Assembly: GCA_030248215.1 (NCBI GenBank) | Contig: JASANG010000442.1 | Span: 62,001-126,000, forward strand | DNA length: 64,000 bases | Reading direction: 5' to 3' | DNA from: Enoplolaimus lenunculus | Taxonomy: Eukaryota > Nematoda > Enoplea > Enoplida > Thoracostomopsidae | Shown here: in pieces, positions 23,998 to 35,800 of the stretch | Position numbering within the stretch: position 1 is the first letter of the stretch | How the letters are laid out: each line of letters starts with the position of its first letter | The notes under the pieces: model-generated | The model's input: only the letters and a program-made list of their open reading frames with translations | What the model was told of the DNA's origin: nothing | Database searches by the model: none | Translations under genes and position numbers: made by a program

Positions 23998-24236
23998 CAC
24001 TGTAAATTCCAATGACTTGATTTTATTCAAGTTAGCTAGCGAATTAATTCTTTCTGGGCAATTATCGGTGAACATCAAAACTCACTCACAGAGATGAATT
24101 TATTTTCACTCTGCATCATTGAGATGTTTTGGGGTGTTGGTTCTCAGAAATGAATTGAATCAAATCAGAATGCTAGACTAAGCAATTCAACTCATTCTGA
24201 ATATTTAATACGATCAATTCACTGGAAATTACAATG
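23998..24236. mobile_element. CACTG-ended MITE
   Basis: Left end CACTGTAAATTCCAATGA, right end TCACTGGAAATTACAATG, inverted with few mismatches. The interior carries ATTCA/TGAATT palindromic words. About 239 bp, non-coding; related to 62622-62871. Confidence 0.6.
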
Positions 24237-25164
24237 TAAGTCTGATTCCATGACTAAACTTGCAAGCCTAAGCTTTTCAGTCTCTAACTCTACTAGTCAC
24301 CCTGTTTTCCAACCGGAAGGCCCATATAATTAACATGGGCCGTTAATAAATCAATCGCTTACGTACCACTGACATCAAAATTATATATGACTAAAAATTC
24401 AACCTCCATACAGCGCGATTTTTTTAATTTCATTCCGCATGCACTGTTGCAATCAAGCAAAATAAAATACAACCAAAAGTAGTTTTAAAATCATGAGTCC
24501 TAAAAATGCATAAGTACGTTTATTTTGAATGTTTCTGATATTTCAATAATACTCTCAAACATAAATTATAACCTGATACGTTTAATATTGGTTGACTTTT
24601 GACAATAGATGGCAATTTAATTAGTCTTCTAACGATTGTATTAACAAGCTTTAAAAACGAGATGCTTGTTTATCTAGGGACACAAAGGTTTCACTTCCAC
24701 AATGTCGTGGAGTTTTTGTAAATTCGTTTCAGTGCGCAGTGGGTATGTATATGATGGCTATGAATGCCAGTTGCATTGTGGCACCCATCAAATTTCAACC
24801 TGTAGTTACATTTGATTACCGACTATTATTCTTATCTCAATACACAATGCACATGCCCACTGTCATTGGCTTATGCAAAAATTTCTATAGAAGAGGCTGC
24901 AGTTACGCGTATATATTGATGAGCGAACGAGGAATATGCCGCCCAATGGGTAGGCCGAACCACATACGTCAGAAGTAGAGAAAGAATTTGAGAAGGAATT
25001 TCTATCGGTTTTTAAATTTTGTAGGTCAAAAGGAAACTGAAATGTTTCAGCAGATTATCAGTGATTGCCAAAACATTGGAAAAATCAATAATAATCGTTG
25101 AAATGCTATCAATTTCCTGTTACGATTTTTTCGGGCAGCAACGTTTTTCTGTGGCACTACAATA

Positions 25165-25295
25165 GAGTAAGCTTAAGGTTTAGACGATTTTTTGCTTGGC
25201 TTAGGCTTAGGAATAAACACATTCTTACGCTTAACGTTTTGGCTTAGGCTTAGGAATATGCATATAATACTGTTCCGTCCCTGTTATATATTTGC
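25165..25295. repeat. TTAGGC-rich interspersed repeat
   Basis: TTGGCTTAGGCTTAGGAATA occurs twice within 60 bp, followed by ACTGTTCCGTCCCTGTTATA. The last motif recurs, in reverse complement, next to other TTAGGC blocks, so it may be the border of this repeat family. Confidence 0.55.
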
Positions 25296-26519
25296 CCAAT
25301 TTTATAACAGAGCAAGTTTTACAGATGAAACTCACTTGAAACAGCGAAAAACGTGCATATGGAAGGTCAAAAATTCGAGAAAATGGTTAGAAACCATGCG
25401 TTGTTGAACAAAAAGCCTGTGTTGCTCGGTTTGCTGAAATTTGGATGTCCACAGCTATGACATATTTTATGCATTGAGGTTACATTTTATAATGCAACGA
25501 AGCTGAGTTTCTAGAAAAGACTGCACGATAATTTTAAGATCTATCATGAATGTGCAGAAATATTTGTACAATGCCAAATCTATGTATAAATACGTGCCAA
25601 TACATATTTGACTTAAAAGCAAGCATTTGCAATTTGCACTTGTGTATTTAATTTATCTTCGTTTTGAAATTTTTCAAAATCGACTCTACAAAGGGGTTCG
25701 CAGGAAATTCCAGCTTAAAAAAGAAGTTGCAGAAAAAATTCAAAGAGTGCGGCATGCAAGTAATGGTAGTTTCATGTCCTTTGCAGCGCTGAAAGACTTA
25801 TGCGGTAGTTTGTGAAGCGGCGTTGTTTAGTGGTTGGTGCGCGACACAGAGAATTTGTCAGCCTGGAGCAGGAAGTGCTAATTGTTTTTACAATTTAAAA
25901 TAAGCAGTTTTAAACCACAGAAAACTATGAATTTTTTAATATTTCTTAGTTATTCCGTGTTCTGTGTGGTTAATTTTCTTGACGCTTGTGGATTGGAGCC
26001 TCAAATTTTTTAACTCTGAATCATATAGCTAGTGGTACACTCGAATTGTATGTAAACTTCAAAATATGTCGTGAATGAATTTTTTCACAAACACCATTGA
26101 CATTTAGTATATTGGTCATGCATACTCGAGTGTTTTGCTGAGTAGATTTGCGGCACCTGTTATGTTTGAGGATAATTAATCTGAGCGTAGGATCTTGCAC
26201 AAAACAGATTAACTATATTTGTAAACGGCGTAAGTTGATTGAGCGCTTCTAGAATTCGGTTAGGTGACAATAGAATATAATCACTGCCTGTCTGCATCTT
26301 GCAGCACTTTCAGTGGTGTGAGAGGGGTTTGCTTGGAGGAAAGTTCGTTTAATTGGGAATGTGTGACATTCGAAGCCTAAATAAAATTGATTAGGTTTTA
26401 AATGGGTAGACTTGATTGCTGACCTGCATAGACGAAAACGAATATTGATGTTATATGCATATTGAAACAGGCTACTGCCAGAATGTTCAGAAAACAAAGC
26501 TAGTTTTACGGATCTTCAG

Positions 26520-26830
26520 CTGATATTTGTCAGTCTATGTAGGTACCGGGACCTTTATACTAAGCAGCTGGAAAACCGGGCCTTCGGAGCGGAGATGGAA
26601 CTCTAAGCCTACGGATCCTTAAGCGATCCCTTAACTGTCCATCCTATTTGCGACTAGTTACCGTGTTCATAGCGCGGAAGTTTCCCATTGCGCTCACGGC
26701 GTGGCCCCCATGTCAGTCTAGGTAGGAACGGGGACTTCAGACCTTTAAGAAAGCAGCTGGAAAAGTGGGCTAGCCTACGATCCTTAAGGGAACACTCTAC
26801 CACTGCGCCACGCAGCCCGCCTCTCCAACT
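26520..26830. repeat. Two SINE-like copies with a tRNA-like head
   Basis: Two imperfect direct repeats (about 26525-26625 and 26700-26790) share GTCAGTCTA-GTAGG, AAGCAGCTGGAAAA and CCTACGATCCTTAAG. On the minus strand the second copy is preceded by GGGCTGCGTGGCGCAGTGG followed by TAGAGTG, which fits a tRNA D-arm with A box. No proper B box or acceptor stem is seen, so it is not a working tRNA gene. Confidence 0.5.
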
Positions 26831-27071
26831 ACGTTTTTCGTCGACTATATGTGCCGACCGTATGCTGCCAGCAAACTACAACACAATGTGCATTGCATTT
26901 TTTGCATATGCACTAGGTCAAGCATGTCTTACATGTTTACAATATTCTGAAGGCAATGAATAAACCAGCAAACATCCGAATAAGCATGTATTCTTATCGG
27001 CTTATGATTGTTGTGTAGTTATTGCACTTTTTACCTAATTTAGAAATATGTTAAAAGTCTGATTAGACATT

Positions 27072-30000
27072 ATGGGTGTTTCGACGGCTTCAGATGATTT
27101 TTTTGACATCGTGGAATCTGCTCAATGGACTGAGTACATAGATAATTATGCGAAGTCTGCTGCATTAGATTTCGCGCAAGCGTGGTTAAACTACTTAACG
27201 GAAAATCAGACGTTGTCGAAAGCGCTAACCGAAAAAGTTGTATCTCGGCGTTTTGTTGACGCTTTTGTTGACCATTTTGAACACGAAGCAAGGCGCATTT
27301 GTCAAAGTTCTGGGATGTTTGGCTGCCCTACTGGAGTTAAACCGCTCAGTGCTGGAAGAAATATCCAGAATAACTCCGCACAAAGTACAAGCGGCGCAGT
27401 ATCCGATGATGTTCAGTTGGAACTGTTAAACCAGTGTTCCTCTGTTGACTGTAACCGGCAGAATGGACACGCTAACAAATTGGTGATAAGTAGCGGTGAT
27501 TCAGATTTTTCAGATCACGAGTCATTGCAGTTGAAAAATTGTTCACATCAATCACGAAAGTCGGTGAATTTGTTAAGCCGTTTGTCGTGGCGGGGCGTTA
27601 AAAAAGGTCTATTTCTTCCAAGGTAAATTACGCATGCGGAAAAATCGTGGAACACTAATTTTGGACCGTTTTTATTTTATCTGTAAGTACTTATTTGTCT
27701 AAAGGTGTAATTGCTAATTAGTTTTGTTGGGATTTAGTCGATCTATTGCTATATTACATTTTAGGCAGTTACCCCGAGATTGTGGATTTGATTCATCAGA
27801 AAGCGGGTGCAATACCAGTTTTACAGGGCGTTTACTAAACACTAACGAAAGCTATTGTCAAGAAGAAAGTGAATCTTTAGCGAAATTGATCCGGAGTAAG
27901 AAGCTGAAGCAGAAAAGAAATCGAAGCAGCAGTCGAGGGGTTGGGTCTCGTAGCAAAACTCACGTGGAGGTTATTAAGGTGAGTTGGCAGGCACGTCCAG
28001 CAGAAGTTAATGTAGTTACGTAGCGGTTTTGAAGAAATTGTTAAGTATGCTACATCACTTGTTTGCCATATTCAAATTTGTCTGGCATGTGAGAATATTG
28101 GAATGTAAAGTTTTTAGTCAGAATTTAGGGCAGATTTCCTCGAAAAGCAATAATGTGTGTATGTTTGATTGAACACAATTGAACTAGGTTCATTTCATAA
28201 ATTAGTGTCAAATTTGTATAGTTAGACTATTTTATTGTTTGACATTTGTGTTCGTGTTTGAGGAACAGCTTACAACGTAAATTGTTTGCATTGCTGAAAT
28301 TGAACTAACCATTGTTTTATTTTAGGAAGGAGTAGTTCAGTGCATAGGTGGTCGGGAATTAGACGGAAAGACATGGGAAAAATGTCGGTTATGCCTAATT
28401 AAAACAGCTGGCGGGTGTATGCTTGAATTTTACAGTCCACCAAAGGTATGATCTGTAAACCTTGAAGTAAAAACGGTAATGAGTATGAAGCACTGGCAAT
28501 TGTTTTATGAAGTTCCTTAGTTAATAAGTTATTTATCGTTAAAATAAAATGTTTGAATTTGTTTTTGAACCACCGATATTATTGTCTTGCTCCGCTTGAA
28601 ATTGGAACTACTTTCAAAGTTTGAAGCGTTAAGTATTACGTATATGCCAAATTTATTAATCGTTTATTTTGTTATTTTAGTCCACAAAGCCAAAAAGTGG
28701 TGTGTTTTGTTTTCTGATCTCTGAAGTTCGTGATACAACTGAACTTGAGGCTCCGGATGGCGAGAACACATTCGTGTTAAAGGTAAGTGTGTAAATTTAC
28801 GTTTTTCCAGTGACATATTGAAGTTACTATATATATCTAATTTTTCTGTGTATATTTATTATGTTTTGTTATTTAAGTTATACGTAGTAGTAGCAGTGTA
28901 AGTTTTTGATTGTTTATGCAGGCTGACAATCTAATGGAGTACATAATCGATACTGATAGCAAAGAAGAGAGAAAACGGTGGCTACATTTGATTCGACATT
29001 CATGTGATTCGCTCCCATTAAATGAGCACAATGCTTCGTTAGTTTAATGCTTTATTTGTTTATAACAGAGAAATCATCTGTGAAAATTTTAAGCATGTGA
29101 TTTACTGTTATTAGTTTGGTTATAGCATTGGAATATTTTCGGTCAAAATATTATTTGAAATTTAATCATTTTGATAAGTGATGTGCCGATTCTCATTTTT
29201 ATTGCCGATGCAGGTACGATGCCTATTCCAGTTTTAATACTTGATGCTTAAAAACTGATGGGTTACTGCAACATTACGTCCTAACAATCGTAAATGATGA
29301 TATTAAGTTATCAGAACGGTTTATTTCAATTATTGTTTTCAAACACAAACACAAAAGAGATAGCAGTTTCCGTGATCATACGCAATGATATACACCAACA
29401 AGTGAAATTTACAGCATTCCAACTCACTGTTACGTTAAGTGCAAGAAGTATTGGCAAAGAATCAGCAATATTTTTGCAGTGCTGCCGATTCCCATGCCGA
29501 TACTCATGATAAGTAGAATCGGCAATTGTTTGTAGTGCCGATGCACATATACTCACAAAAAATGCCGATATTACCGATTCGGATTAATCGGCACATCTGT
29601 AAATTTGGCTTTGTGCTACATAGATTATGGGACATATGTAACGTTTTAACTGTAATTTGTAAGTAAGGTAGATGCTGTACTGTAATAAAATACGCAAAAT
29701 TTACTTTCCCGACACGTTTATGTTCTTAACGTATTACTCCATCGTTTGAGTTTTAAACATACGTGACTTTGTTGCATAGTAGAATGTTAGATTGTTTAGT
29801 ATTCTTTGGTTCGCACCACAATAGCGTAATTTGATGAGTGGATTTGATTTTGGATGTTTTAGTCCATCGCGATGTACCATTAGTCGCAGCCCGCTTCGCT
29901 GCCACGGAATAGAAAACAAAGGTCTACCGTACTTCGGCGGTATTGATATAATGACTCAATCTTTTACAATTGGTAATTCAACTGATCCTTGTGCCGATGA

Positions 30001-32814
30001 TGCTGGAGTGCAGTCTTTCACGTCTTCTATGAATAGTGAAATTTTGCGCAATTCACTATCTACGAACGCGGTTGACACTCTGGTATCAAGCAGTTTGAAC
30101 GAGCAAAATACGGAAAGCGGATTTCATCGAGGAAGCACTCGGTCACGCCCAAACCGTCTGTCAGGTAAGCGATTATGACATTGGCTCATGTCATCGCGGC
30201 CTGCCCGATGAGAGACAGGGGTTGAGGAACATAAAAACTGGTAACCTGGCCTTAGATTTAGGCTTATGTTTAGGCTTGGTTTAGACCTGTGTTTAGGCTT
30301 ATGCTTAGTAGGTTGACCCCTATTTTGTACATGGGTCAAAAATTATTAATGTAGGGTTTTATGACAGAAAGCGTTGTTTGGTTACTACAATACTTGTTCT
30401 TCAGCATTTCAAGACACAGCGACGTCGGCTCATCTGCCAGCTTAGTATGCCGAACTAAAACTTACAATATGTTTGTGTTATTTTTAATTAACTCAATAAT
30501 TATAAAACTCAGTGTATATTTTTGACATATACTGAGCTTTGTCTGTTTGTTGGAGCTAGTTTTAAATTTTGTTTAAAGGTTTCTTTTCTGGAAAACGTTC
30601 GCACGATTCTGCTTCTGCAAGAGGAACTAACAACTTGTCAGGCACGCATTCAGCCCTCGGGTTTCACAGCAGTACACGAAATTTTGCAAGTCAAACGGTA
30701 AATGCTGTCGCGGCTGGTCTTCGAAGTTCAAGTCGTAGTCTTCCTGGTTTTGCTCTGCGATCTGTGATTGGAGCCAACAAAAATAATGGATCTTCCGTAG
30801 CAGCAGCAGTAAGCAATTCTGTTGCCAACAGTGGTGTTCGAAATGAAAGTGCTATGTCAAATGTGCATCAAACCCAATGGCAGGAATTGTCAAGTATACG
30901 TCAACCGAACGAGCGGAGAAATACAACGGGAGCAAACGTGAACAGCGGGAGCAATCTGGCTCGCATTGCTGATACAACTCGCCGTTTGTTTGACAGCATT
31001 AGCGGTGGTGCTGGTTCATGCGGTAATGGAGCCGCAATCGGTGTACGGGCAAGGCAGCCAGTACAGGCAGGTGTGTATAAGGGGTATAGAGGAGAAGATG
31101 GATGTGAGTTGATAGGTAGAATATAGTAGTGGATAGAATTGTGTGAAGATGGATTGGATTTTGGTATTATGTTATTTACGTTTAATACGACTCTAAGGAT
31201 TGCGCTATACTTGTGGTGCAGCGTTACGATGCCGCATTGTGACGCAACGGCGCTGGCGTTATCAAAATTATAGCCCCACCCTAATAACCATGATGCAGTA
31301 AAATTTGGTTTGTGTGGATGGTGTTTAAAATTGTTGAATGCATGTGAAAGCGTTAATGAGAAAACTAGTCTATAGATAAATATTATAGCCTGTTTCAGGA
31401 CAGAGAATTTTTAGAAAACTCTGTTTAAATTTTGCTAATGTTTATTGGTTGTAGAAAATTATTCTTCGATTACTGGAGAGTATTTACTCCCTCAATATCC
31501 TTGGTTTCATGGTACATTGACCAGATCTGACGCTGCGCAACTTGTGCTTCATCCAGGACAAACTGGGCATGGGTTGTTTTTGGTTCGACAGTCTGAAACG
31601 CGGAAAGGTGAATACGTTCTGACGTTCAACTGTTATGGCCGAGCAAAGGTTTGTTTTACTTATAAATATCTTGGTATTATTCAGTACTTTAAACATATGA
31701 TAGGTGACAATGAAATAAATTTTTATCATATTGTAGCTATGTTGTTAGGTTTTGTGACTGAACTGTGATAAAATAGTGTATTGCAAGGCTTACACAATTT
31801 AGACTACGTTTGTTAAGTGGTTCATGATGAGTCAAAACAACATGTAGCTAGAATGTAGAGGTCATTTACTGGATATTTTTTGTAACATTTCAGCATCTTC
31901 GACTAACACTATCGCCATCCGATGGCCAGTGTCAAGTGCAACATTTACGATTTGCGTCAATTTTTGATTTACTTGAATATTTTCGAGCACATCATATTCC
32001 ACTCGAAAGTAGCGCAGTTACTGTATCACCCCAACAACAGGCTCATGGTGGCCAGTCATCAATGAGCGATCCCGCAGGTCCTGAAACGGGTGCGACTGTG
32101 CTGTTGAATGATTTTGTTATAGGTACGTAAGTTGTTGTTTATTGGCGTTTTGGCAACTTTAATAAGTAGTTATTGATAAGGGCAATATGTACATTGTTAA
32201 AGCAGGCTTTGTATTTGTGATTTTTGATGATATGACTCAGGTCTAGCTTTTACCCGGTGCCGGTGCCTGGATGAAATTTAACCACATCATTTTGTTGGCA
32301 CACATACGCATTTGACGTACACGCATGTTGTCAAAACTTAAGACATGCTGTGCTTGATAGATTGGTGTTTATGTGACGCACAAAATCTTTTTAATATCTG
32401 CAAGATTAGATCCTTGCTTAGTTCATTGAAGTGTTCGAGTTTACTCACTGTATAGCATGGCCTCCATTGTATCACGATGCATCTGGCTTGGCGAGGACAC
32501 GTCGTATGGCGAAACGCTCTCCGCGGGCTCCTGTTGACCCGAACAGGTACATGACTCACTTGGGCTCCGTTCGTGTCCGCACTCGCAGCTTGGAACTTCT
32601 TGCATTGCAATCAGCAGCCACACAACAACCAAGGCAACGCCAACAGAACATGGATCATGTAGAACAACGGCGCAGTCATAACAACCGTATATCGAATGAT
32701 TCGCCTGCCGATAGTCAAGTATCATCCGCGAGCAGTGCCCCAGACGGTCAAGGGGCTAATCCGACCAATACGTTGTGGTCTGCGCGCACGGAAAACGCAT
32801 ATCAGTTTACTTGA
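27072..32814 (+). CDS. SH2B-family adaptor (dimerisation, PH and SH2 domains)
   Basis: Ten exons: 27072-27622, 27765-27978, 28326-28445, 28681-28782, 28922-29037, 29863-30164, 30579-31070, 31455-31648, 31894-32122, 32456-32814; phases agree throughout, giving 892 residues. Residues about 14-80 ([20 protein letters not shown], then [16 protein letters not shown]) match the SH2B phenylalanine-zipper dimerisation domain. Residues about 252-362 form a PH domain ([27 protein letters not shown]). A Ser/Asn-rich linker follows. The SH2 domain spans about 648-745: [16 protein letters not shown], then GLFLVRQSE with the phosphotyrosine-binding Arg677, then [18 protein letters not shown]. The protein ends [10 protein letters not shown], resembling the RAVENQYSFY Cbl-binding tail of SH2B/APS. 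SH2B proteins dock on activated receptor tyrosine kinases such as insulin and Trk receptors and JAK2. The domain order is complete; the invertebrate orthologue is Lnk/SH2B. Confidence 0.95.
29180..29599. mobile_element. MITE with GATGTGCCGATT ends in SH2B intron 5
   Basis: Left TGATGTGCCGATTCTCA and right GGATTAATCGGCACATCTG are inverted. Subterminal GCCGAT repeats occur at both ends (TTGCCGATGC, TGCCGATATTACCGATTC). The interior around 29330-29470 is repeated, diverged, at about 49960-50160 in RPL12 intron 1, and GCATCGGCAT-type fragments occur at 48810-48915. Confidence 0.6.
30240..30315. repeat. TTAGGC-rich block in SH2B intron 6
   Basis: GATTTAGGCTTATGTTTAGG, then GTTTAGGCTTATGCTTAG: five degenerate TTAGGC units in about 70 bp. 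Confidence 0.55.
31194..31284. mobile_element. Short MITE of the TTAGGGTGGCGCTACACT family
   Basis: Only 91 bp. Left TAAGGATTGCGCTATACT and right TTATAGCCCCACCCTAA are inverted relatives of the family ends, with little interior. In SH2B intron 7. Confidence 0.6.
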
Positions 32815-35800
32815 AGTCGGAAGTCCGAAGCATAAAATTCGGGTTTTTGGTTCTGTATACACTGTTAATGTGCGTTTTTGTCTCCGCAAACCAAAACAGC
32901 ATATCAGTTTAGTTGAAGCTGATTGCTCAAAATGTCAATGATGTTTGTTTGCAGTTGTATGCTAGTCTGTTTTGCAGACTTGATTTCGTATTGGACTTAG
33001 TTTATTTGAACGACGAAAGTCAAAATTATGTGTTGAAGCAACTTATTTAGTTTTAACTTTATAACTGTAACACTAAAAATATCCCGCGTTTAAGTTTTCT
33101 AGTTTTTGGTAGCGTGTTTTGCATTTTTTTCGTGTTATATTTTTTGAAGCCGCGACTATTGGTTCTTTGTGTTGCTGTCAGGTTAGTAATTAAATACAAG
33201 CTGTAATGTCTTTAAAATTATTATCTAGTGTGACAGTTTCGTATAGAAACTATGGTATTTTTTCTATGCATATAAAAATGGTATGTTACTAGCTGGCTTG
33301 TATACATGATTTACCAATGAATGGAGAATACCTGTATTTTAAAATGTGAATATAATGGCGCATGTGCGGTCAAGAACGTAACCTCAGTGTTTAGGACATA
33401 AACTCCCTTTGTTTTAAGGCGTGTTCAGTTGATAGCACAAGACACCGTTACCATTTGCCTTCAGATAGAGTGTAACTCTTCCACCTCTGAAGAATCTTAG
33501 CTATGTTCGCCCTGCGTTCAGTATGCGTATTTATGTTCATATTGCATTTTTATATGATCGATTTGGTGCTCATTTGTGCTACATATTATCGTGTACAATA
33601 TTATAGTCATTCGACTTTTATTTTTATTCTTGGCGGTATTGAACGCTTTATTTTTAATTTTAGCTTTATCATTTTGTTCATTATTATTTCGATGTCACTA
33701 TTATATATTATGTTAGGTGGTCTGTGTTGTGTGATATTGTTTTTCATTATATACGTTGGTTTATAAACAGAAAATACCCGCTGCACCATGTATTTCCATG
33801 TCCGACATTGCGTTTCTGCTCAAAGCGCATAAAAACCAGCGCTGTATTAAAAACATAGCTTCCGGTCTAACACGGCCAACAAATCAAAGGACAAAAGGGA
33901 AACTGCTTTCCGTGTGAAAACCACAAAAGCAACTATAACACTGAATTTCAATGCTGAATAGATTCTAAAACATCGCTTTGTAACTGCAGTTTGCAAGTTT
34001 TACTCAGCGACAAAAGCGTCTCATTTCTTAACCCAAAAGTAGGGATCATGTGCACGTTCCCCTCATTTAAGGTTGAGGCTTAGTTTTAGGTAAAGGCTTA
34101 GACCAGGTAAGGTTTTTCACAAGTTTAAGGCTACGCCTGAGTCTGAACCTGTGGGGAAAGTGTACATACGCCGGTAACTGGTTAGAAAACCATTGCTCAT
34201 GTCAAGGCAAACTTTGTTCGTTTCATTATGTATATGTCTGACTTAATCTCGTAATGCTGTTTGTAGATGTGTAAACAACTTGCAAGGATATCATTATTTG
34301 TCTTATGTTTTGTATATATTTCTGTGGGATTGATTATGCAGCATTTTACCGAGCTGATACTCGTTCCTGCAGACTTTTCGACTACGTATACACAAAAGCC
34401 CGTAGTGTATTATTTTCCTATTGTCGGTCTATATTTTAATTTGAAGCTTCGTTTGTGTTTAGTTAAAAGTGAAAATATTTAGTCCAATTTTTTAAACGAA
34501 CTTAAATGACTAAGTTATTTACAAAATAGTCAGTTGAGTGGTTCGACTTAATTTATTCAAGGAGTTCCGTGATAATTGCGATGTGCTTGCGCGAAGTGCA
34601 GCCCATATATGAAGTATAAAGCGCGGTTTTTTGAGTAAGCAGGCATAAATGAAGTCCTTGAAAAACCATTGCAGCCGTATTTTGAATGTTGCTTTAGTAT
34701 TTAAATGTGTAAAATCTATATATTTAGTGTGTTAGTACTATATCTTTTTTAGTTTACTGTCAATATAATGCTCCATGACTTACCAAGTCTTGCCAAATGT
34801 TTATGTTTTAAACGTTAGTTCTGTAAAACATATATTTTTAATGTTTTTCCACGCCGCATATGTAAGCCGCAAACATCACTTCGGGACAAGTTAATAAAAA
34901 AATTTTACGCGATTGGAAAATATGCAAAAAGTTGGCTAACTACTGTACTGATCCGAATAAGAGGGAGGCAGGGTAATAAGAGGGGGTCATCATTTAGAGT
35001 CCCATTCAATAGGAGTTCGTGTCCCTAATAAGAGTCCTTAAACGGATAGAGTCCATAGTTTCTTCAAAATATTACAAAGCCAAGTCAATATTTGGGAGTC
35101 CGTAGTTTTTTCAAAATATTAGAAAGCCAAGTCAGTATTTGGATGCATTTTTTGAAACTTTTGTACTTCAATATCCGCATTCCATTTCCGTCATTTTGAC
35201 CGCTATCCATTTCTGTTATTTTTACTATCCATTTACACTCTTAAACTAAGACTTGCAAATACGGTATTATGACAATATGTCGCCTAACAAACTCGTCAAC
35301 CGGCAACTCGTAATCTGAAATTTTTTGAATCGACAATTTGCTGCCAATTATTAGGCTCTCTTTTATGTTTAGTAATCTGTTTGGCGACATGAGTGGGGTA
35401 ATAAAAGGGGGGTGCCCATTTTGAGTCCCAATCAATAGGAGTTCGTATCCCTAATAAGAATCCGTAAACGGATCGAGTCCCTAAACCCTAATTCGAGTCC
35501 ATAAATGTCAATTATCCCTAATTGTAGAGCATAAATGACTCCAGGATCAAATAACGTATTTAAGTTTTGAAAGTACATTCCTAAGTATAACATTGCATTA
35601 TCGCTCAAGCTAATTTACATAAGACAAATAAACCTTTAATTCAATGGAGAGTTGCAATGACGGAGATATATCAGTAACGAAAGGTGGCGGAGGGCAATTG
35701 AAAATAAATCAGTCCGTAATTGAGAATAACAGGGGGTACCCTCTCGAAAGGTCAAGAAAATATCAGTCCCCCTCCTCTTATTCGGGTCACTACAGTACTC

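Larger units (their letters stand above)
16583..27071. other. Ten-kilobase gene-free repeat region
   Basis: No exon is recognised. Open frames are short and lack family motifs or paired splice sites. Besides the elements listed separately, it holds a lone inverted-repeat end (TCTTATTCGGGTAACT near 17745), CCGGAG-type fragments near 17155-17215 and 22540-22620, and TTAGGC-type blocks. Confidence 0.5.

Noticed and set aside
25627-25815. 62-residue frame with a basic stretch
   Set aside because: No splice context and no family; it lies in a repeat-rich desert.
25816-25880. tRNA-like segment (TTTAGTGGTTGGTGCGCG)
   Set aside because: Only an A-box-like word is visible; no B box or stem pairing, so it is not called.
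16583-27071. Search for retroelement or virus-like genes
   Set aside because: No reverse transcriptase, integrase, capsid or envelope-like motif was recognised in any of the listed frames here or elsewhere in the window.
33503-33766. 87-residue very hydrophobic open frame
   Set aside because: An AT-rich, T-heavy strand produces runs of Phe, Ile and Leu by chance; there are no splice sites and no family match.
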